Source: JBJTUH01 sp044346175 (lineage in GTDB: Bacteria; Cyanobacteriota; Vampirovibrionia; Vampirovibrionales; JAJTHC01). From it: a DNA stretch of 64,000 nt. Each line of letters begins with the position of its first letter. The first letter of the stretch is position 1. Shown here piece after piece: positions 42,490 through 51,442 of the stretch. The notes under the pieces are model-generated. The model made no database searches. It saw only the letters and a list, made by a program, of their open reading frames with translations, and was not told the DNA's origin. Both the position numbers and the translations under genes were made by a program. The stretch spans positions 1 to 64,000 of the forward strand of contig JBIIZQ010000003.1 in the NCBI GenBank assembly GCA_044346175.1, written 5' to 3'.

Positions 42490-43518
42490 ATGGTACTTTT
42501 TGCTACAATGCCCATCATTTTTCAGTCCCCTACACACTCTCTTCCCCTTGCCGAAACGCTTTTTGTATTTGGGTCGTTTAATCCTATTCATTGGGGGCAT
42601 CTAGGCATGGTGCTAAGTACTTTGGAGGCTTATCCACATTTTAAACATGTGGTGTGGGTACCTACTGGAGAACCGCCTCATAAGCCTGAGCTAAGTACGG
42701 GTAGTAATCGTCGCCGTTTTGACCATTTCTCTGCACGAGACCGCTTGATGATGGTTCAAAAAGCATTACAGGATGTCGCAAAACGTCCCGCAAATAGTGA
42801 CTCATTCTGTAAACCTCCTTTTTCTGAGACCTTTACCTTGAGTTGCCCTCCCGTAGAGGAGGTGCAATGGCAACAATGGCATCAGGCTAAACACTGGATA
42901 TGGTCTCAGGAGTGTCCTATCGAACCCACGCTATTTCCAGGACCTCATTACACCGCACGTACGTTACAATATTGGCTAAACGCACAGCCTGATATAAAAG
43001 ACAAAACAGGCAGCCTCCAACCACCCAAGTTTCAATGTCTTTTAAGCATAGAAGCCATAGCAGGTCTACCTCAATGGCATGCCTTACCTTGGCTATTGAA
43101 GCATGTCACGTGGTATGTATGTCCTCGTAAAGGGTATGGTGCTTGGTCAGTCGCCTATCAGCAAAACCTTGAGCAAAGGCTACAAAAAGTTCTCACTGAA
43201 ACAGCACCACAGACACTATACCCGTCTTGTCATGTCATGCCTGTACCTGAATCTACATTATTTCCATTGCCTCGTTGGTGTGCCACAGAGATACGTCAAG
43301 CCTTAAGTCTGTATGCTACCCTCACCCCAGAAGATACACTCACAAACCCCTCACATATCGAGGCGTATGCTATTTTAAAGACCTCGCTACCACCCTCCGT
43401 ATGGCAGTTTATACAGGCTACTCACGAAAGCTTGATGCCATTACACAGTGCATCCTCCTTACCTCCTCCTACGCCGTGGATACCACCCCATCGCATAGCC
43501 TACCAAGAAAAACATTAG
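42490..43518 (+). CDS. nadD: Nicotinate-nucleotide adenylyltransferase-like protein (extended NadD)
   Basis: 342 residues, against about 190-220 for typical NadD; ATG 42508 is an alternative start. The nucleotidylyltransferase core is present: LFVFGSFNPIHWGHL (GxFxPxHxGH), VVWVPTGEPPHK, ARDRLMMVQKAL, CLLSIEAIAGLPQWH (in place of the usual GxDxxxxxxxW) and CATEIRQAL (I-x-x-T-x-I-R equivalent). An insertion of about 55 residues after ARDRLMM and a C-terminal tail explain the size. It adenylates NaMN in NAD synthesis. holA follows after 10 bp; the two are likely one transcript. Confidence 0.82.
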   Translation: MVLFATMPIIFQSPTHSLPLAETLFVFGSFNPIHWGHLGMVLSTLEAYPHFKHVVWVPTGEPPHKPELSTGSNRRRFDHFSARDRLMMVQKALQDVAKRPANSDSFCKPPFSETFTLSCPPVEEVQWQQWHQAKHWIWSQECPIEPTLFPGPHYTARTLQYWLNAQPDIKDKTGSLQPPKFQCLLSIEAIAGLPQWHALPWLLKHVTWYVCPRKGYGAWSVAYQQNLEQRLQKVLTETAPQTLYPSCHVMPVPESTLFPLPRWCATEIRQALSLYATLTPEDTLTNPSHIEAYAILKTSLPPSVWQFIQATHESLMPLHSASSLPPPTPWIPPHRIAYQEKH

Positions 43519-43528
43519 GAAGTTCCGA

Positions 43529-44626
43529 ATGCCTTTTTATATCGTCATCACTGAAGAAAACTACTGGCAACAGCGGTATCTTACCCGACTCAAACAAAAT
43601 TTAGGAGGGGTTCACCCCGAACATTGCCATGTATTACAATCGCCCAGTGTAACCGATTTAGAACTTTACTGCGGAGGACAATCCTTACTGACATGGCTCA
43701 TAGACGATGCTCAGCGTCCTCCTGAAGTGACACGACTACTAGGATGGCAGGTCTTAAACAAAGCCCCCTTACCAAAAGAGCAGTCACTGCTTCAAGCGAT
43801 TTTGTCCGACCTCCCTAGTCACAAACATTTGGTATGCCTGACCGATAAGTTTGATCAACGTAGCACTTGGGCCAAAAGCTTGGCAGCACTCGCCCATGAA
43901 GTGTATACGCCTCAACTCCCTCCCCCTTGGAAAGAAGACGCATGGCTCGTGTTAATTCAAGAAGAGATTACAGCAAGCTGTGGCTTAACGGTGTCTTCTC
44001 AAGTAGCCCATTGGCTTTTGAGTCATGTAGGGCCTACGCTTGGCGAGATAGTACAGCGTGTCCAAACAGCACGTCTTTTGATGGCTGAAGGGGACTCTCA
44101 TTTGACCCTAGACCATCTACAAGCCCTTATCCCTCGGAGCTACTATCAAACCTTTGAGCTTGTAGACAGTTGGATTCGGTATCATTTCAGTGTACGCCCT
44201 TCTTCAGAAGCCTCCCTTGCGTGGGCTTCTCTGATAGCGTATGTTAAGCAGGAACCCGCTTTAAAACTCATGGCACTTTTCAGACATCGTTTACAAGAAC
44301 TCTATGGGATAGTTCTCGATAAAAGCCATGGACTTTCAGAAGAAACCATCGGACAAAAAATAGGGAAACACCCTTTTATCATCAAAAAAACATTACAGCA
44401 GTTTCAAAACACCACGCATGAAGGGTTACAAGCCCTTTTACATCATTTGGTATCCTTAGAATGGCAAGCAAAAGAGGGCATCCTTACGCCCGAACTTGCC
44501 CTTGAAGTATTCCTAGCCCAACGACCCGCTGCAAACTGTACCTTACTGAAAGAAAGTATTTTTACTTGGGAGCAAGCGTATCACGTAATGCCCACAGAAG
44601 CATTCAAAATCCAACCCTCCCTATAG
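43529..44626 (+). CDS. holA: DNA polymerase III subunit delta
   Basis: 365 residues. The N-terminal domain is divergent (FYIVITEENYWQQRYLTRL), the middle has HKHLVCLTDKFDQRSTWAKSL, the lid helical region LTVSSQVAHWLLSHVGPTLGEI, and the C-terminal collar carries IGKHPFIIKKTLQQFQNTTH, characteristic of delta subunits. It opens the sliding clamp in the clamp loader. The stop codon overlaps the stop of the opposite-strand NrtR-like gene in the palindrome CTATAG. Confidence 0.88.
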   Translation: MPFYIVITEENYWQQRYLTRLKQNLGGVHPEHCHVLQSPSVTDLELYCGGQSLLTWLIDDAQRPPEVTRLLGWQVLNKAPLPKEQSLLQAILSDLPSHKHLVCLTDKFDQRSTWAKSLAALAHEVYTPQLPPPWKEDAWLVLIQEEITASCGLTVSSQVAHWLLSHVGPTLGEIVQRVQTARLLMAEGDSHLTLDHLQALIPRSYYQTFELVDSWIRYHFSVRPSSEASLAWASLIAYVKQEPALKLMALFRHRLQELYGIVLDKSHGLSEETIGQKIGKHPFIIKKTLQQFQNTTHEGLQALLHHLVSLEWQAKEGILTPELALEVFLAQRPAANCTLLKESIFTWEQAYHVMPTEAFKIQPSL

Positions 44627-45424
44627 GCTTTCTAAAGCGGCATGGTCATCTTCAGAAGCTTGGAACGAGGCATTCATTTGGTAAAGCTGTGCAGGACGAT
44701 GGAAGCCTTCCATTTTCTTTTCTTCCAGTTGAATGAGCATGGAGGAGGCTAAGATTTTTTTACGGAAGTTACGCTTATCCAGTTTTCTATTCAAGATGAG
44801 TTCATACACACGCTGTAACTCCGTGAGTGTGAATTTTTCAGGGAGTAAACGACAAGCCACCGTGGAAGAAAGCAATTTTTCTCTCAAACGCTCAATGGCT
44901 GCTTCCACAATCATTTGATGGTCAAATGCTAATTGCGGAAGTTGCTCAATAGGGTGCCATTGTGTCCCCTGAGGCAACATAGGATGCTCAGAGCGTAAGG
45001 TAGAGTGTTCAGCACCATAGGGCTTACCCGTAGGGCCGCCTACAGCTGAAATAACGCTCGTGGCAGGAATCAACACACAATAAGCCACTGTGATAACACG
45101 TGCACGAGGGTCTCTTTTAGGACTCCCAAAAGCTTGTAGTTGTTCCAAGTAAGGATTAGTCACATTGGTTTTTTCTCTTAGCCAGCGTACTGCCGCTTCT
45201 TCCAAAGTTTCTCCTGTATAAATAAACCCGCCAGGAATAGCCCACATACCTTGAAAGGGTTGATTTTGTCTTTGAATGAGCAAACTCTTCAGCTTACCTT
45301 CCAAAATCGTCAGTACGACAATATCGACAGTGACTAGAGGATTCTCTAATTTCCTGACCGTATCTTGTGGAAAGGCATGGCTTGACAATAGCGTCGTGGC
45401 TTGAGAAGGAGGTAAGAGGGTCAT
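44621..45424 (-). CDS. NrtR-like Nudix-related transcriptional regulator
   Basis: 267 residues. An N-terminal Nudix fold (VTVDIVVLTILEGKLKSLLI, WAIPGGFIYTGETLEEAAVRWL) is followed by an HTH region typical of NrtR (LPEKFTLTELQRVYELILNR, KLDKRNFRKKILAS, GFHRPAQLYQM). In the Nudix box the REUxEExGU part reads RWLREKTNV, so two catalytic Glu are lost, as in NrtR repressors that only sense ADP-ribose. NrtR controls NAD metabolism; nadD is next door and nadA, nadB and nadC are in the window. A Cys/Gly-rich insertion (SVISAVGGPTGKPYGAEHST) is unusual. A perfect CAAGCA-T-TGCTTG dyad precedes the start. Confidence 0.87.
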   Translation of the reverse strand: MTLLPPSQATTLLSSHAFPQDTVRKLENPLVTVDIVVLTILEGKLKSLLIQRQNQPFQGMWAIPGGFIYTGETLEEAAVRWLREKTNVTNPYLEQLQAFGSPKRDPRARVITVAYCVLIPATSVISAVGGPTGKPYGAEHSTLRSEHPMLPQGTQWHPIEQLPQLAFDHQMIVEAAIERLREKLLSSTVACRLLPEKFTLTELQRVYELILNRKLDKRNFRKKILASSMLIQLEEKKMEGFHRPAQLYQMNASFQASEDDHAALESL

Positions 45425-45437
45425 GATGTTGAAAAAC

Positions 45438-45450
45438 CAAGCATTGCTTG
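45438..45450. promoter_or_regulatory. 13-bp palindrome in front of the NrtR-like gene
   Basis: CAAGCA-T-TGCTTG, 14 bp upstream of ATG 45424 on the minus strand. The position fits autoregulation. Half-sites resembling it (ATTGCTTAGAG at about 42380 before nadD and TTTGCTTGCC at about 60845 before nadB) are suggestive but weak. Confidence 0.3.
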
Positions 45451-45462
45451 AATGGTATAGAG

Positions 45463-45523
45463 ACGAAAAAAAGGGCTTTTCAAGAACTCCAGCCTCTAGG
45501 GGGAGTGGCTTAAAAAACCCTTT
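45463..45523 (-). terminator. rpsU terminator
   Basis: On the minus strand AAAGGGTTTTTTAAGCCACTCC (45523-45502) pairs with GGAGTTCTTGAAAAGCCCTTT (45490-45470), allowing two G-U pairs and a small asymmetry, followed by seven T. Located 13 bp after the rpsU stop. Confidence 0.85.
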
Positions 45524-45535
45524 CTTTGAAACAGC

Positions 45536-45715
45536 TTAATAGCGGCTACGACGACGTGCAGCTTGAGCTTTACGCTTTTTCTTGGCACTAGGGGTTTCAT
45601 AACGTTCGCGACGCTTAACCTCAGCTAAGATACCTGCTTTCTGGATACGCTTCTTGAAACGCTTTAAAGCACTTTCAATACTCTCACCAGGATTGACTTC
45701 GATTTCTACTATCAT
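45536..45715 (-). CDS. rpsU: 30S ribosomal protein S21
   Basis: 59 residues: MIVEIEVNPGESIESALKRF, KKRIQKAGILAEVKRRERYE and a basic tail ending RRRSRY. Typical S21 except for the MIVEIEVN beginning. ATG 45715 is preceded by GGAAGGGGGTGA at about 11 bases. Single gene with a strong terminator. Confidence 0.96.
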   Translation of the reverse strand: MIVEIEVNPGESIESALKRFKKRIQKAGILAEVKRRERYETPSAKKKRKAQAARRRSRY

Positions 45716-45929
45716 GTGATGTTGTCACCCCCTTCCAAGGAGTTTGGACACTAAAAAAAGATGCTCTATTTCAAGCTATAGACAAACCTTATCACAAAAC
45801 ATCCTACTTGACAAATATCAAAAAGCACCTTAAAGCTTCATACACAAGGCAATGTGTATTTGAGCATTGAAGCGTCATTCCAAACAAAGCTCAAATAAGG
45901 TTTTTTATGCCTACTTTCACGATATTTCA

Positions 45930-46003
45930 TCGGGATGAGAGGATTTGAACCTCCGACCCCTACGTCCCGAACGTAGTGCTCTACCAAGCTGAGCCACATC
46001 CCG
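45930..46003 (-). tRNA. tRNA-Pro (anticodon CGG)
   Basis: Minus-strand cloverleaf: acceptor CGGGATG/CATCCCG with discriminator A, D arm GCTC..GAGC, anticodon stem CTACG/CGTAG with loop TTCGGGA, a GGGGTC variable region and T arm with GGTTCAAATCC. The flanks extend the acceptor pairing by nine more bases (ATATTTCAT with ATGAAATAT). CCA not encoded. Confidence 0.95.
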
Positions 46004-46122
46004 ATGAAATATGCGAACGATGATACAAGCACTGTCATTATCGCTAAGGCAATCTCTTACTGCAAGCCTTTTGATGTTAAGAATATATCAAATGGGGTAT
46101 ACTATCTTCCATCAAAGAAGGG

Positions 46123-47007
46123 TTATACGGTATCCCCATGCTTGTTTTGATGACAAGCATGACACATCGCTTCAACAAAACGACGAACATCAGCCGCATA
46201 ACACGTTCCTGCAGCTCGGTGCATTTGAATGATTTGGAAAATCTTAGAGGCCGTAATAACCCCTTGGGCACCCGCTGTAAGCATCATATGTGCATTTTCA
46301 GGGGCTGAAATACCAAAACCGACATAAAGAGGTAAGGCATCCTCAGAGGACTTACCAGCCTCGTGTTGGGCAGCCTGTAACGTTTGAATCAAAGTAGCAA
46401 TGCCTGTATCGTAACGAGACTCTGTCCCCGTAATACCCAAACGACTTACAACATATAAATACCCACTTCCGAGGCGGGTGAGGGTTTTTAAACGCTCGGG
46501 TGTTGTCAAGGGAGAAACAATAAATACCAAGTCAATACCTGCTTCTTGGCAATGGGGATACACGGTTTGAGCAGCCATTTGAGGGGGCAGGTCTACAACC
46601 AGTAAGGCATCCACACCAGCAGCTTTTAAACGTGCTATAAATTGAGCCTCGCCCATATTTTGAATCGGGTTGTAGTAGCTCATGAGAGACAAAGGTAGCT
46701 CTGGATAACGTTCTCTAATAGTCGCCATAAGCTTAAAGGCTTGTTCAAGCGTATAGCTACTATTGAGTACCTCTGTAATAGCCGCTTGAAGCACAGGACC
46801 ATCGGCAATAGGCTCACTAAATGCCAAGCCAAGCTCCAAAGCATCCGCCCCTGCTTCTACATAGAGGTCAACCAATGCAAGTGCCTCATCGTGCGAAGGC
46901 CACCCAAGTAAAATATAAGGGATAAACACACCCTCACCCTTGTTTTGCTGTGTGAGGTTAAGTTGTTTAAAACGTGAAAGGCTTGAAGACATAGAAGATG
47001 CGTGCAT
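46123..47007 (-). CDS. trpA: Tryptophan synthase alpha chain
   Basis: 294 residues from ATG 47007; in-frame starts at 47040 and 46992 are possible. TIM barrel with ADALELGLAFSEPIADGPVLQ (catalytic Glu), the YYNPIQNMGEAQF segment, VDALLVVDLPPQ (catalytic Asp) and LYVVSRLGITGTES. It cleaves indole-3-glycerol phosphate and passes indole to TrpB, which lies 57 bp upstream in the same orientation. The family consensus ELGxPFSDP is here ELGLAFSEP, a mild variation. Confidence 0.95.
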   Translation of the reverse strand: MHASSMSSSLSRFKQLNLTQQNKGEGVFIPYILLGWPSHDEALALVDLYVEAGADALELGLAFSEPIADGPVLQAAITEVLNSSYTLEQAFKLMATIRERYPELPLSLMSYYNPIQNMGEAQFIARLKAAGVDALLVVDLPPQMAAQTVYPHCQEAGIDLVFIVSPLTTPERLKTLTRLGSGYLYVVSRLGITGTESRYDTGIATLIQTLQAAQHEAGKSSEDALPLYVGFGISAPENAHMMLTAGAQGVITASKIFQIIQMHRAAGTCYAADVRRFVEAMCHACHQNKHGDTV

Positions 47008-47064
47008 GGTTAAAAGCGGGTATACACAAGGAGGAAGCAAGAAGATTGAAAAACAAAAACGACA

Positions 47065-48399
47065 TTAACAAGTAAGACCGAGTGCAGCAACCTCTTCAGG
47101 ATGCGTGTCTACCCACTGCTGAACAAGACCAAGGTCTTTGTCCCCTCGTCCAGACAAACATAACAACACTCGGCTTGACTCACGACAACCATGCTTTCCT
47201 TTAAGATGATGTAAATATGCAAGTGCATGTGCCGTTTCCAAGGCGGGAATAATACCCTCAAGGCGACTTAGCTCATAAAAAGCACTAATGGCCTCTTGGT
47301 CTGTCGCACTCTCATAAATAGCCCGTTGCGTGTCACTTAAATAAGCATGTTCAGGACCCACACTCGGGTAATCTAACCCCGCAGAAACGCTATGTGTTTC
47401 CAGTATTTGCCCGTCCTGTGTTTGCAATACCTTACTACGCATCCCATGCAAAACACCCACACTCCCAAAGCCAAGGACAGCACCATGGTGGGTGGTGTGT
47501 GTCCCATGTCCCGCAGGCTCTACACCAATAAGCTTTATGGCTTCATCTTCAAGGAATGCTGAAAAAATACCAATAGCATTCGAGCCACCACCTACACATG
47601 CCACGACATGACTGGGCAAATGTCCCACTTGGTCAAGCATTTGGTTACGGGCTTCTTCGCCAATCACCTGATGAAAGAAACGAACCATTTGCGGAAAAGG
47701 ATGCGGACCTGCGGCGGTACCTAAAATATAATGCGTGTCTCGTACGTTAGTAATCCAATCACGCATTGCCTCGTTAATGGCATCTTTCAAGGTTTTTGCC
47801 CCCGAGGTGACAGGAATGACCTTCGTACCAAGAAGCCTCATACGTTGTACGTTAGGAGCTTGTCGCTCTACGTCAACGGCGCCCATATATACCACCGTTT
47901 CCATCCCCAACAAGGCACCTGCCATGGCGGTTGCCACACCGTGTTGCCCTGCACCCGTCTCAGCAATGAGACGCTTTTTTCCCATACTTTTTGCGAGTAA
48001 AGCTTGTCCTACCGCATTGTTTGTTTTATGCGCACCACCGTGAAGTAAGTCCTCACGCTTCAGGTAGACCTCAAACCCAACCACCTCTGAAAGCTTCTTT
48101 GCATGATACAAAGGGGTGGGTCGACCCCCGAAATGTTTCATTAAAGTACGCCATTCTGCCACCCATGTTTTATGGCGGGTGTAATGTCGGAAAGCTTCAT
48201 AAAGCTCGTCTAAAGCGGGCATTAAGGACTCAGGCGCAAATTGTCCGCCATAAATCCCAAAAAAGCCCTGACGCTGTGCTTCAAGTTCGGGAGAGGAGAA
48301 AGAACCGACAGAAGCTGAAAGGCTGTCTTCAGAAAGGCTAGTACACAGCATGGCACATGGATACCCCTGTTGAAAAACGGTTGACTTAGGCACATTCAA
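47065..48399 (-). CDS. trpB: Tryptophan synthase beta chain
   Basis: 444 residues; the first 45 or so are an unconserved leader before GFFGIYGGQFAPESLM, and an ATG at 48351 may be the real start. PLP lysine in LHGGAHKTNNAVGQ, phosphate loop CVGGGSNAIGIF, and the TrpB1-type ETGAGQHGVATA and GAVDVERQAPNVQRM. Operon trpB-trpA on the minus strand; the other trp genes are absent from the window. Confidence 0.96.
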   Translation of the reverse strand: MNVPKSTVFQQGYPCAMLCTSLSEDSLSASVGSFSSPELEAQRQGFFGIYGGQFAPESLMPALDELYEAFRHYTRHKTWVAEWRTLMKHFGGRPTPLYHAKKLSEVVGFEVYLKREDLLHGGAHKTNNAVGQALLAKSMGKKRLIAETGAGQHGVATAMAGALLGMETVVYMGAVDVERQAPNVQRMRLLGTKVIPVTSGAKTLKDAINEAMRDWITNVRDTHYILGTAAGPHPFPQMVRFFHQVIGEEARNQMLDQVGHLPSHVVACVGGGSNAIGIFSAFLEDEAIKLIGVEPAGHGTHTTHHGAVLGFGSVGVLHGMRSKVLQTQDGQILETHSVSAGLDYPSVGPEHAYLSDTQRAIYESATDQEAISAFYELSRLEGIIPALETAHALAYLHHLKGKHGCRESSRVLLCLSGRGDKDLGLVQQWVDTHPEEVAALGLTC

Positions 48400-48483
48400 T
48401 ACAACACACCCAATAGATACAAGCTTAGTGTACTCTCAAGGTAGTGGGAATACAACGATTTTGGCATAGCCTATGCCTGAAAA

Positions 48484-48536
48484 CATTAAGCTCTCCTTTT
48501 AATGAGGACATGCAATCATCAAAGGAGAGCTTAATG
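48484..48536 (-). terminator. Porin terminator
   Basis: Perfect 16-bp stem CATTAAGCTCTCCTTT (48484-48499) with its complement at 48521-48536 and a 21-base loop; TTTT follows on the minus strand. It is about 55 bp after the porin stop. Confidence 0.85.
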
Positions 48537-48589
48537 CGTTAGAGGTTCATTAAAACGAACGATTCAAAACGCCTTGAGGCGTGTTGACG

Positions 48590-50245
48590 TTAGAATTTAA
48601 TGTTGGTACGAAGACCCACAGAGGTGGAGAAGCCGTTATCCGTTTGACCAAAACGGTTAAAGTGGAACTGGACACTGGGGGTCACAGATACTTTATCGTT
48701 GATGGCGGCGGTGTAGAATGCTTCGCTAGAATGCTCAGCACCATCTTTTGTGAAGCCAGCACCAAAAGCGTTAAATGCAGTGTAAGCATAACCAAGACCA
48801 AATTTGTCTTGCTCACGTACACCGAAAACGCTCATAGGTACAACCAATGCAGTGGTTAAAGCGTGTTGAGCAGTGATAGCAGTGTTAGCAGTGCTGTAAA
48901 TTTGGTTTGCAGCATTTAACACAGCAGCATTACCACTCTTGTCACCCAAGAAACCAGCAACGTTCAAGCCAATGCCTTTGTAAAGCTCTTGGTTGATACC
49001 AGCGAAGAAACCGTTGGAGGTACCAGGAATGATGTTAAGACCGTTCACGTTCACAGCAGAAACACTTCTGTTGCTCAAGCTATACAAGTGGAAACCACCA
49101 GCATAAACGCTACCAGTGCGGTCAAACCAGTTGTGGTTGTAACGCAATTCGTAGGTAGCAGCTTGGTAGTTTAACCATTGGTTGCCATCAGAAGAGCTTA
49201 AGCCAGCGGTTAACTCAAGGTTACCGTAGGTGGAAAGGTTTTGCTTCACACGAAGAGCAGCACCAGCACCCGTGAAGTTCACAGGAAGCCCAGGAATGTT
49301 GTTGAAGGCAACGTTCTGGAAGGAGGTGACATCATCTACGCCACGGTATTCGCTACGGTCATAGAGACGGTAGTGAGGGATAATACCAGCAAATACGGTT
49401 GCAGTGGTTTTGTAATCATCAGACTGGTTAGGAATGATTTTTGCAATGTTCTGCTCGTAGTATGCGTATTCAGCATAGAGGTTTTGACGAAGGTTTGCGG
49501 AAGTACCGAGTGCTTCGTTGTTAGCAGAAGCATCAGCACCAAAGCGAGACACGCCGTTGAAGTTGGTGGTACGACGACCAACAGCAGCCACTAAACGGGT
49601 ACGCAATGTCCCTTCCCCAAGGATTTCACCAGTGGCTTCAACCACAGGAATATCCAACCCTAAACGAAGGCGGGCAACAGGAGAGATGCCATCTTCAATA
49701 CCAGTACGACCAGTCGCACCAGCTTCACCTGCGTTGTAAAGAACACCGAAGGTCATGTCACCATGAATGCGGGTTTTTTCAAGGAGGTCAAGACGACCAT
49801 CTTGCTCTGCGTTTTTCGCATCAGCAGCATCCACACGCTCTTCAAGACGGGTGGTACGACCTTTTAACGCAGCAAGTTCGGAACCGAACTCATCGGTTAA
49901 TTTTTGGATGGTTTCAAGGTCAGCTTTGTCAAGTTTTTCAGCATCAAGACGAGCAATGTCTTTACCGATGGTTTGAATGAGTGCATACAAAGCAGCAGCC
50001 ATTTCCCAACGGGTTGCAAACTTTTGCCCTTTGAAAACATGAGAAGGATAACCTTCAATGACATCATATTTTTCAACAAGGTTTTTGAGTGCTTCGTAAC
50101 CCCAGTGGTTAGGGTCTACATCGGTCAACTCATCTACAGAAGTGATTGCTTCAGCAGATTGAAATCCAGCAACAATACCAGAGGTTAAGCCAGCGACAGC
50201 TAAAAAAGCAGCTAAAAGAGCTGGTGTGACACGTTTTAAAGCCAT
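48590..50245 (-). CDS. SLH-domain outer-membrane porin (OprB-like, cyanobacterial type)
   Basis: 551 residues. Signal peptide at 1-33 (LLAAFLAVAGLTSGIVAGFQSAEA). SLH domain at about 36-95 (DVDPNHWGYEALKNLVEKYD, VIEGYPSHVFKGQKFATRWE) for peptidoglycan contact, coiled coil at about 100-160 (LDAEKLDKADLETIQKLTDE, LKGRTTRLEERVDAADAK), then a beta barrel from about 165 to the terminal Phe (VGLRTNIKF), with alternating aromatic strands. The SLH-coil-barrel order is typical of cyanobacterial OprB/Som porins. Codon use is clean and the gene is isolated with a large leader and strong terminator, suggesting high expression. ATG 50245 is preceded by GAAAGGTGCC. Confidence 0.93.
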   Translation of the reverse strand: MALKRVTPALLAAFLAVAGLTSGIVAGFQSAEAITSVDELTDVDPNHWGYEALKNLVEKYDVIEGYPSHVFKGQKFATRWEMAAALYALIQTIGKDIARLDAEKLDKADLETIQKLTDEFGSELAALKGRTTRLEERVDAADAKNAEQDGRLDLLEKTRIHGDMTFGVLYNAGEAGATGRTGIEDGISPVARLRLGLDIPVVEATGEILGEGTLRTRLVAAVGRRTTNFNGVSRFGADASANNEALGTSANLRQNLYAEYAYYEQNIAKIIPNQSDDYKTTATVFAGIIPHYRLYDRSEYRGVDDVTSFQNVAFNNIPGLPVNFTGAGAALRVKQNLSTYGNLELTAGLSSSDGNQWLNYQAATYELRYNHNWFDRTGSVYAGGFHLYSLSNRSVSAVNVNGLNIIPGTSNGFFAGINQELYKGIGLNVAGFLGDKSGNAAVLNAANQIYSTANTAITAQHALTTALVVPMSVFGVREQDKFGLGYAYTAFNAFGAGFTKDGAEHSSEAFYTAAINDKVSVTPSVQFHFNRFGQTDNGFSTSVGLRTNIKF

Positions 50246-51442
50246 GGATAGGCACCTTTCTTATCACATACAACAATGAAGAATCAACGACAAAGGAGAG
50301 AGAATAAGTCGAAGATAACACACAGAAACAAAACAACTCAAAAAAGTTAACAGAAACACTTCACACTTGCATACTACAGATACTAACAGATTCAGCAAAA
50401 CATTTCAAAAAAACAAGAGGCTATTTCAAAATCAATTATCTGACGGAGTATCCTTAGCATCTCAAAAAGTGGACACTTGTAAAGTAGAGAAAAACTGGTT
50501 CATCCACAAAACCTTGAGAGAAGACAAGACTTCATCGGGGGTATCTTTTTTAGAACAACGACTAAAAGCAGGCATCCCCAGTTTGTAGCCAATGTAGCAT
50601 AGCTTGAGTGTATGTCGTTGTATGTCAGAGGAAAAATCCAACAAAAGGAGGTTGTTGAAGTCACTTCTAACCATCACTCAATGCACGTTCTAGCATACAT
50701 TGAAACGAACCTTTGTGCTTTATCGCACATTCGTCAAGCAGCATTCATTTATCACGCATCATCATCACTCATTCACGCTCATTCACTGGCAGGTGTTTAG
50801 GGGCTACAGAGGCTATTAAGAAATCAAGCAGAAATCAACCGATGCACCAACTCGAAACACCAAAAAACTTCTAAACTTAACAGAGAAGTCTTTATGAAGC
50901 CTATTGATGAGTGTAACACAACTTAACGAAAGATAAACTCGTATTTTAGCAAAGTTTAAGCATCACCCCAAACACTCAGTTTAACTATAGCAAGTATGCC
51001 CTGAAAAGTAACAGCCAAGGTAGTGCTTATGTCCTCATTATATCGAGTTTTTACTTTGACGCAAGAAAAAATTGTATTTATATCCTAATCATTTTTATCT
51101 TTTGGTCAAGGTGATATAAAGATAAAGGTCTGTTGGCTCTCTTTGCACAAAAAAGACCATCCATTTTCTACAGAAGCCTCGTGTAAGCCTGTCTGTGGTT
51201 TCCTCTGGCATCAAGGATATGCTTGAAAGACCTGAACACATAAGGTTAGCCGTACACAATGGCAATCCAAAACATGTTTCTTTATCTGTTTGGAGTACAC
51301 TGTTGATAATGATTTATCTTTCAGGGCTTCTGTGAGACCCCTCTTCCGTGAAGCGTCCATGCAGGTATGGGTGATGCTTCTGTGAGTAGTAAGAGAGGCG
51401 GCTTATTTTTTCTGTAATTAAATTTTTGTAAAGGACCTCTAC
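50246..51442. other. 1.2-kb non-coding region between porin and rsfS
   Basis: No gene with family support is seen. Contents: the AT-rich porin leader; a 9-bp dyad TTTATCTTT/AAAGATAAA (51094-51102 with 51118-51126, loop 15); a direct repeat GCTTCTGTGAG at 51326-51336 and 51376-51386; and a three-tier stem near 51340-51395 (CCTCTT; GAAGC/GCTTC; CCAT/ATGG) followed by TTATTTTTT. The last structure looks like the 3' end of an untranslated RNA or an attenuator before rsfS. Confidence 0.4.

Noticed and set aside
50367..50800. Two short plus-strand open frames (73 and 62 codons) in the gap after the porin
   Set aside because: No ribosome-binding sites, no recognisable features and AT-rich, repeat-like sequence.
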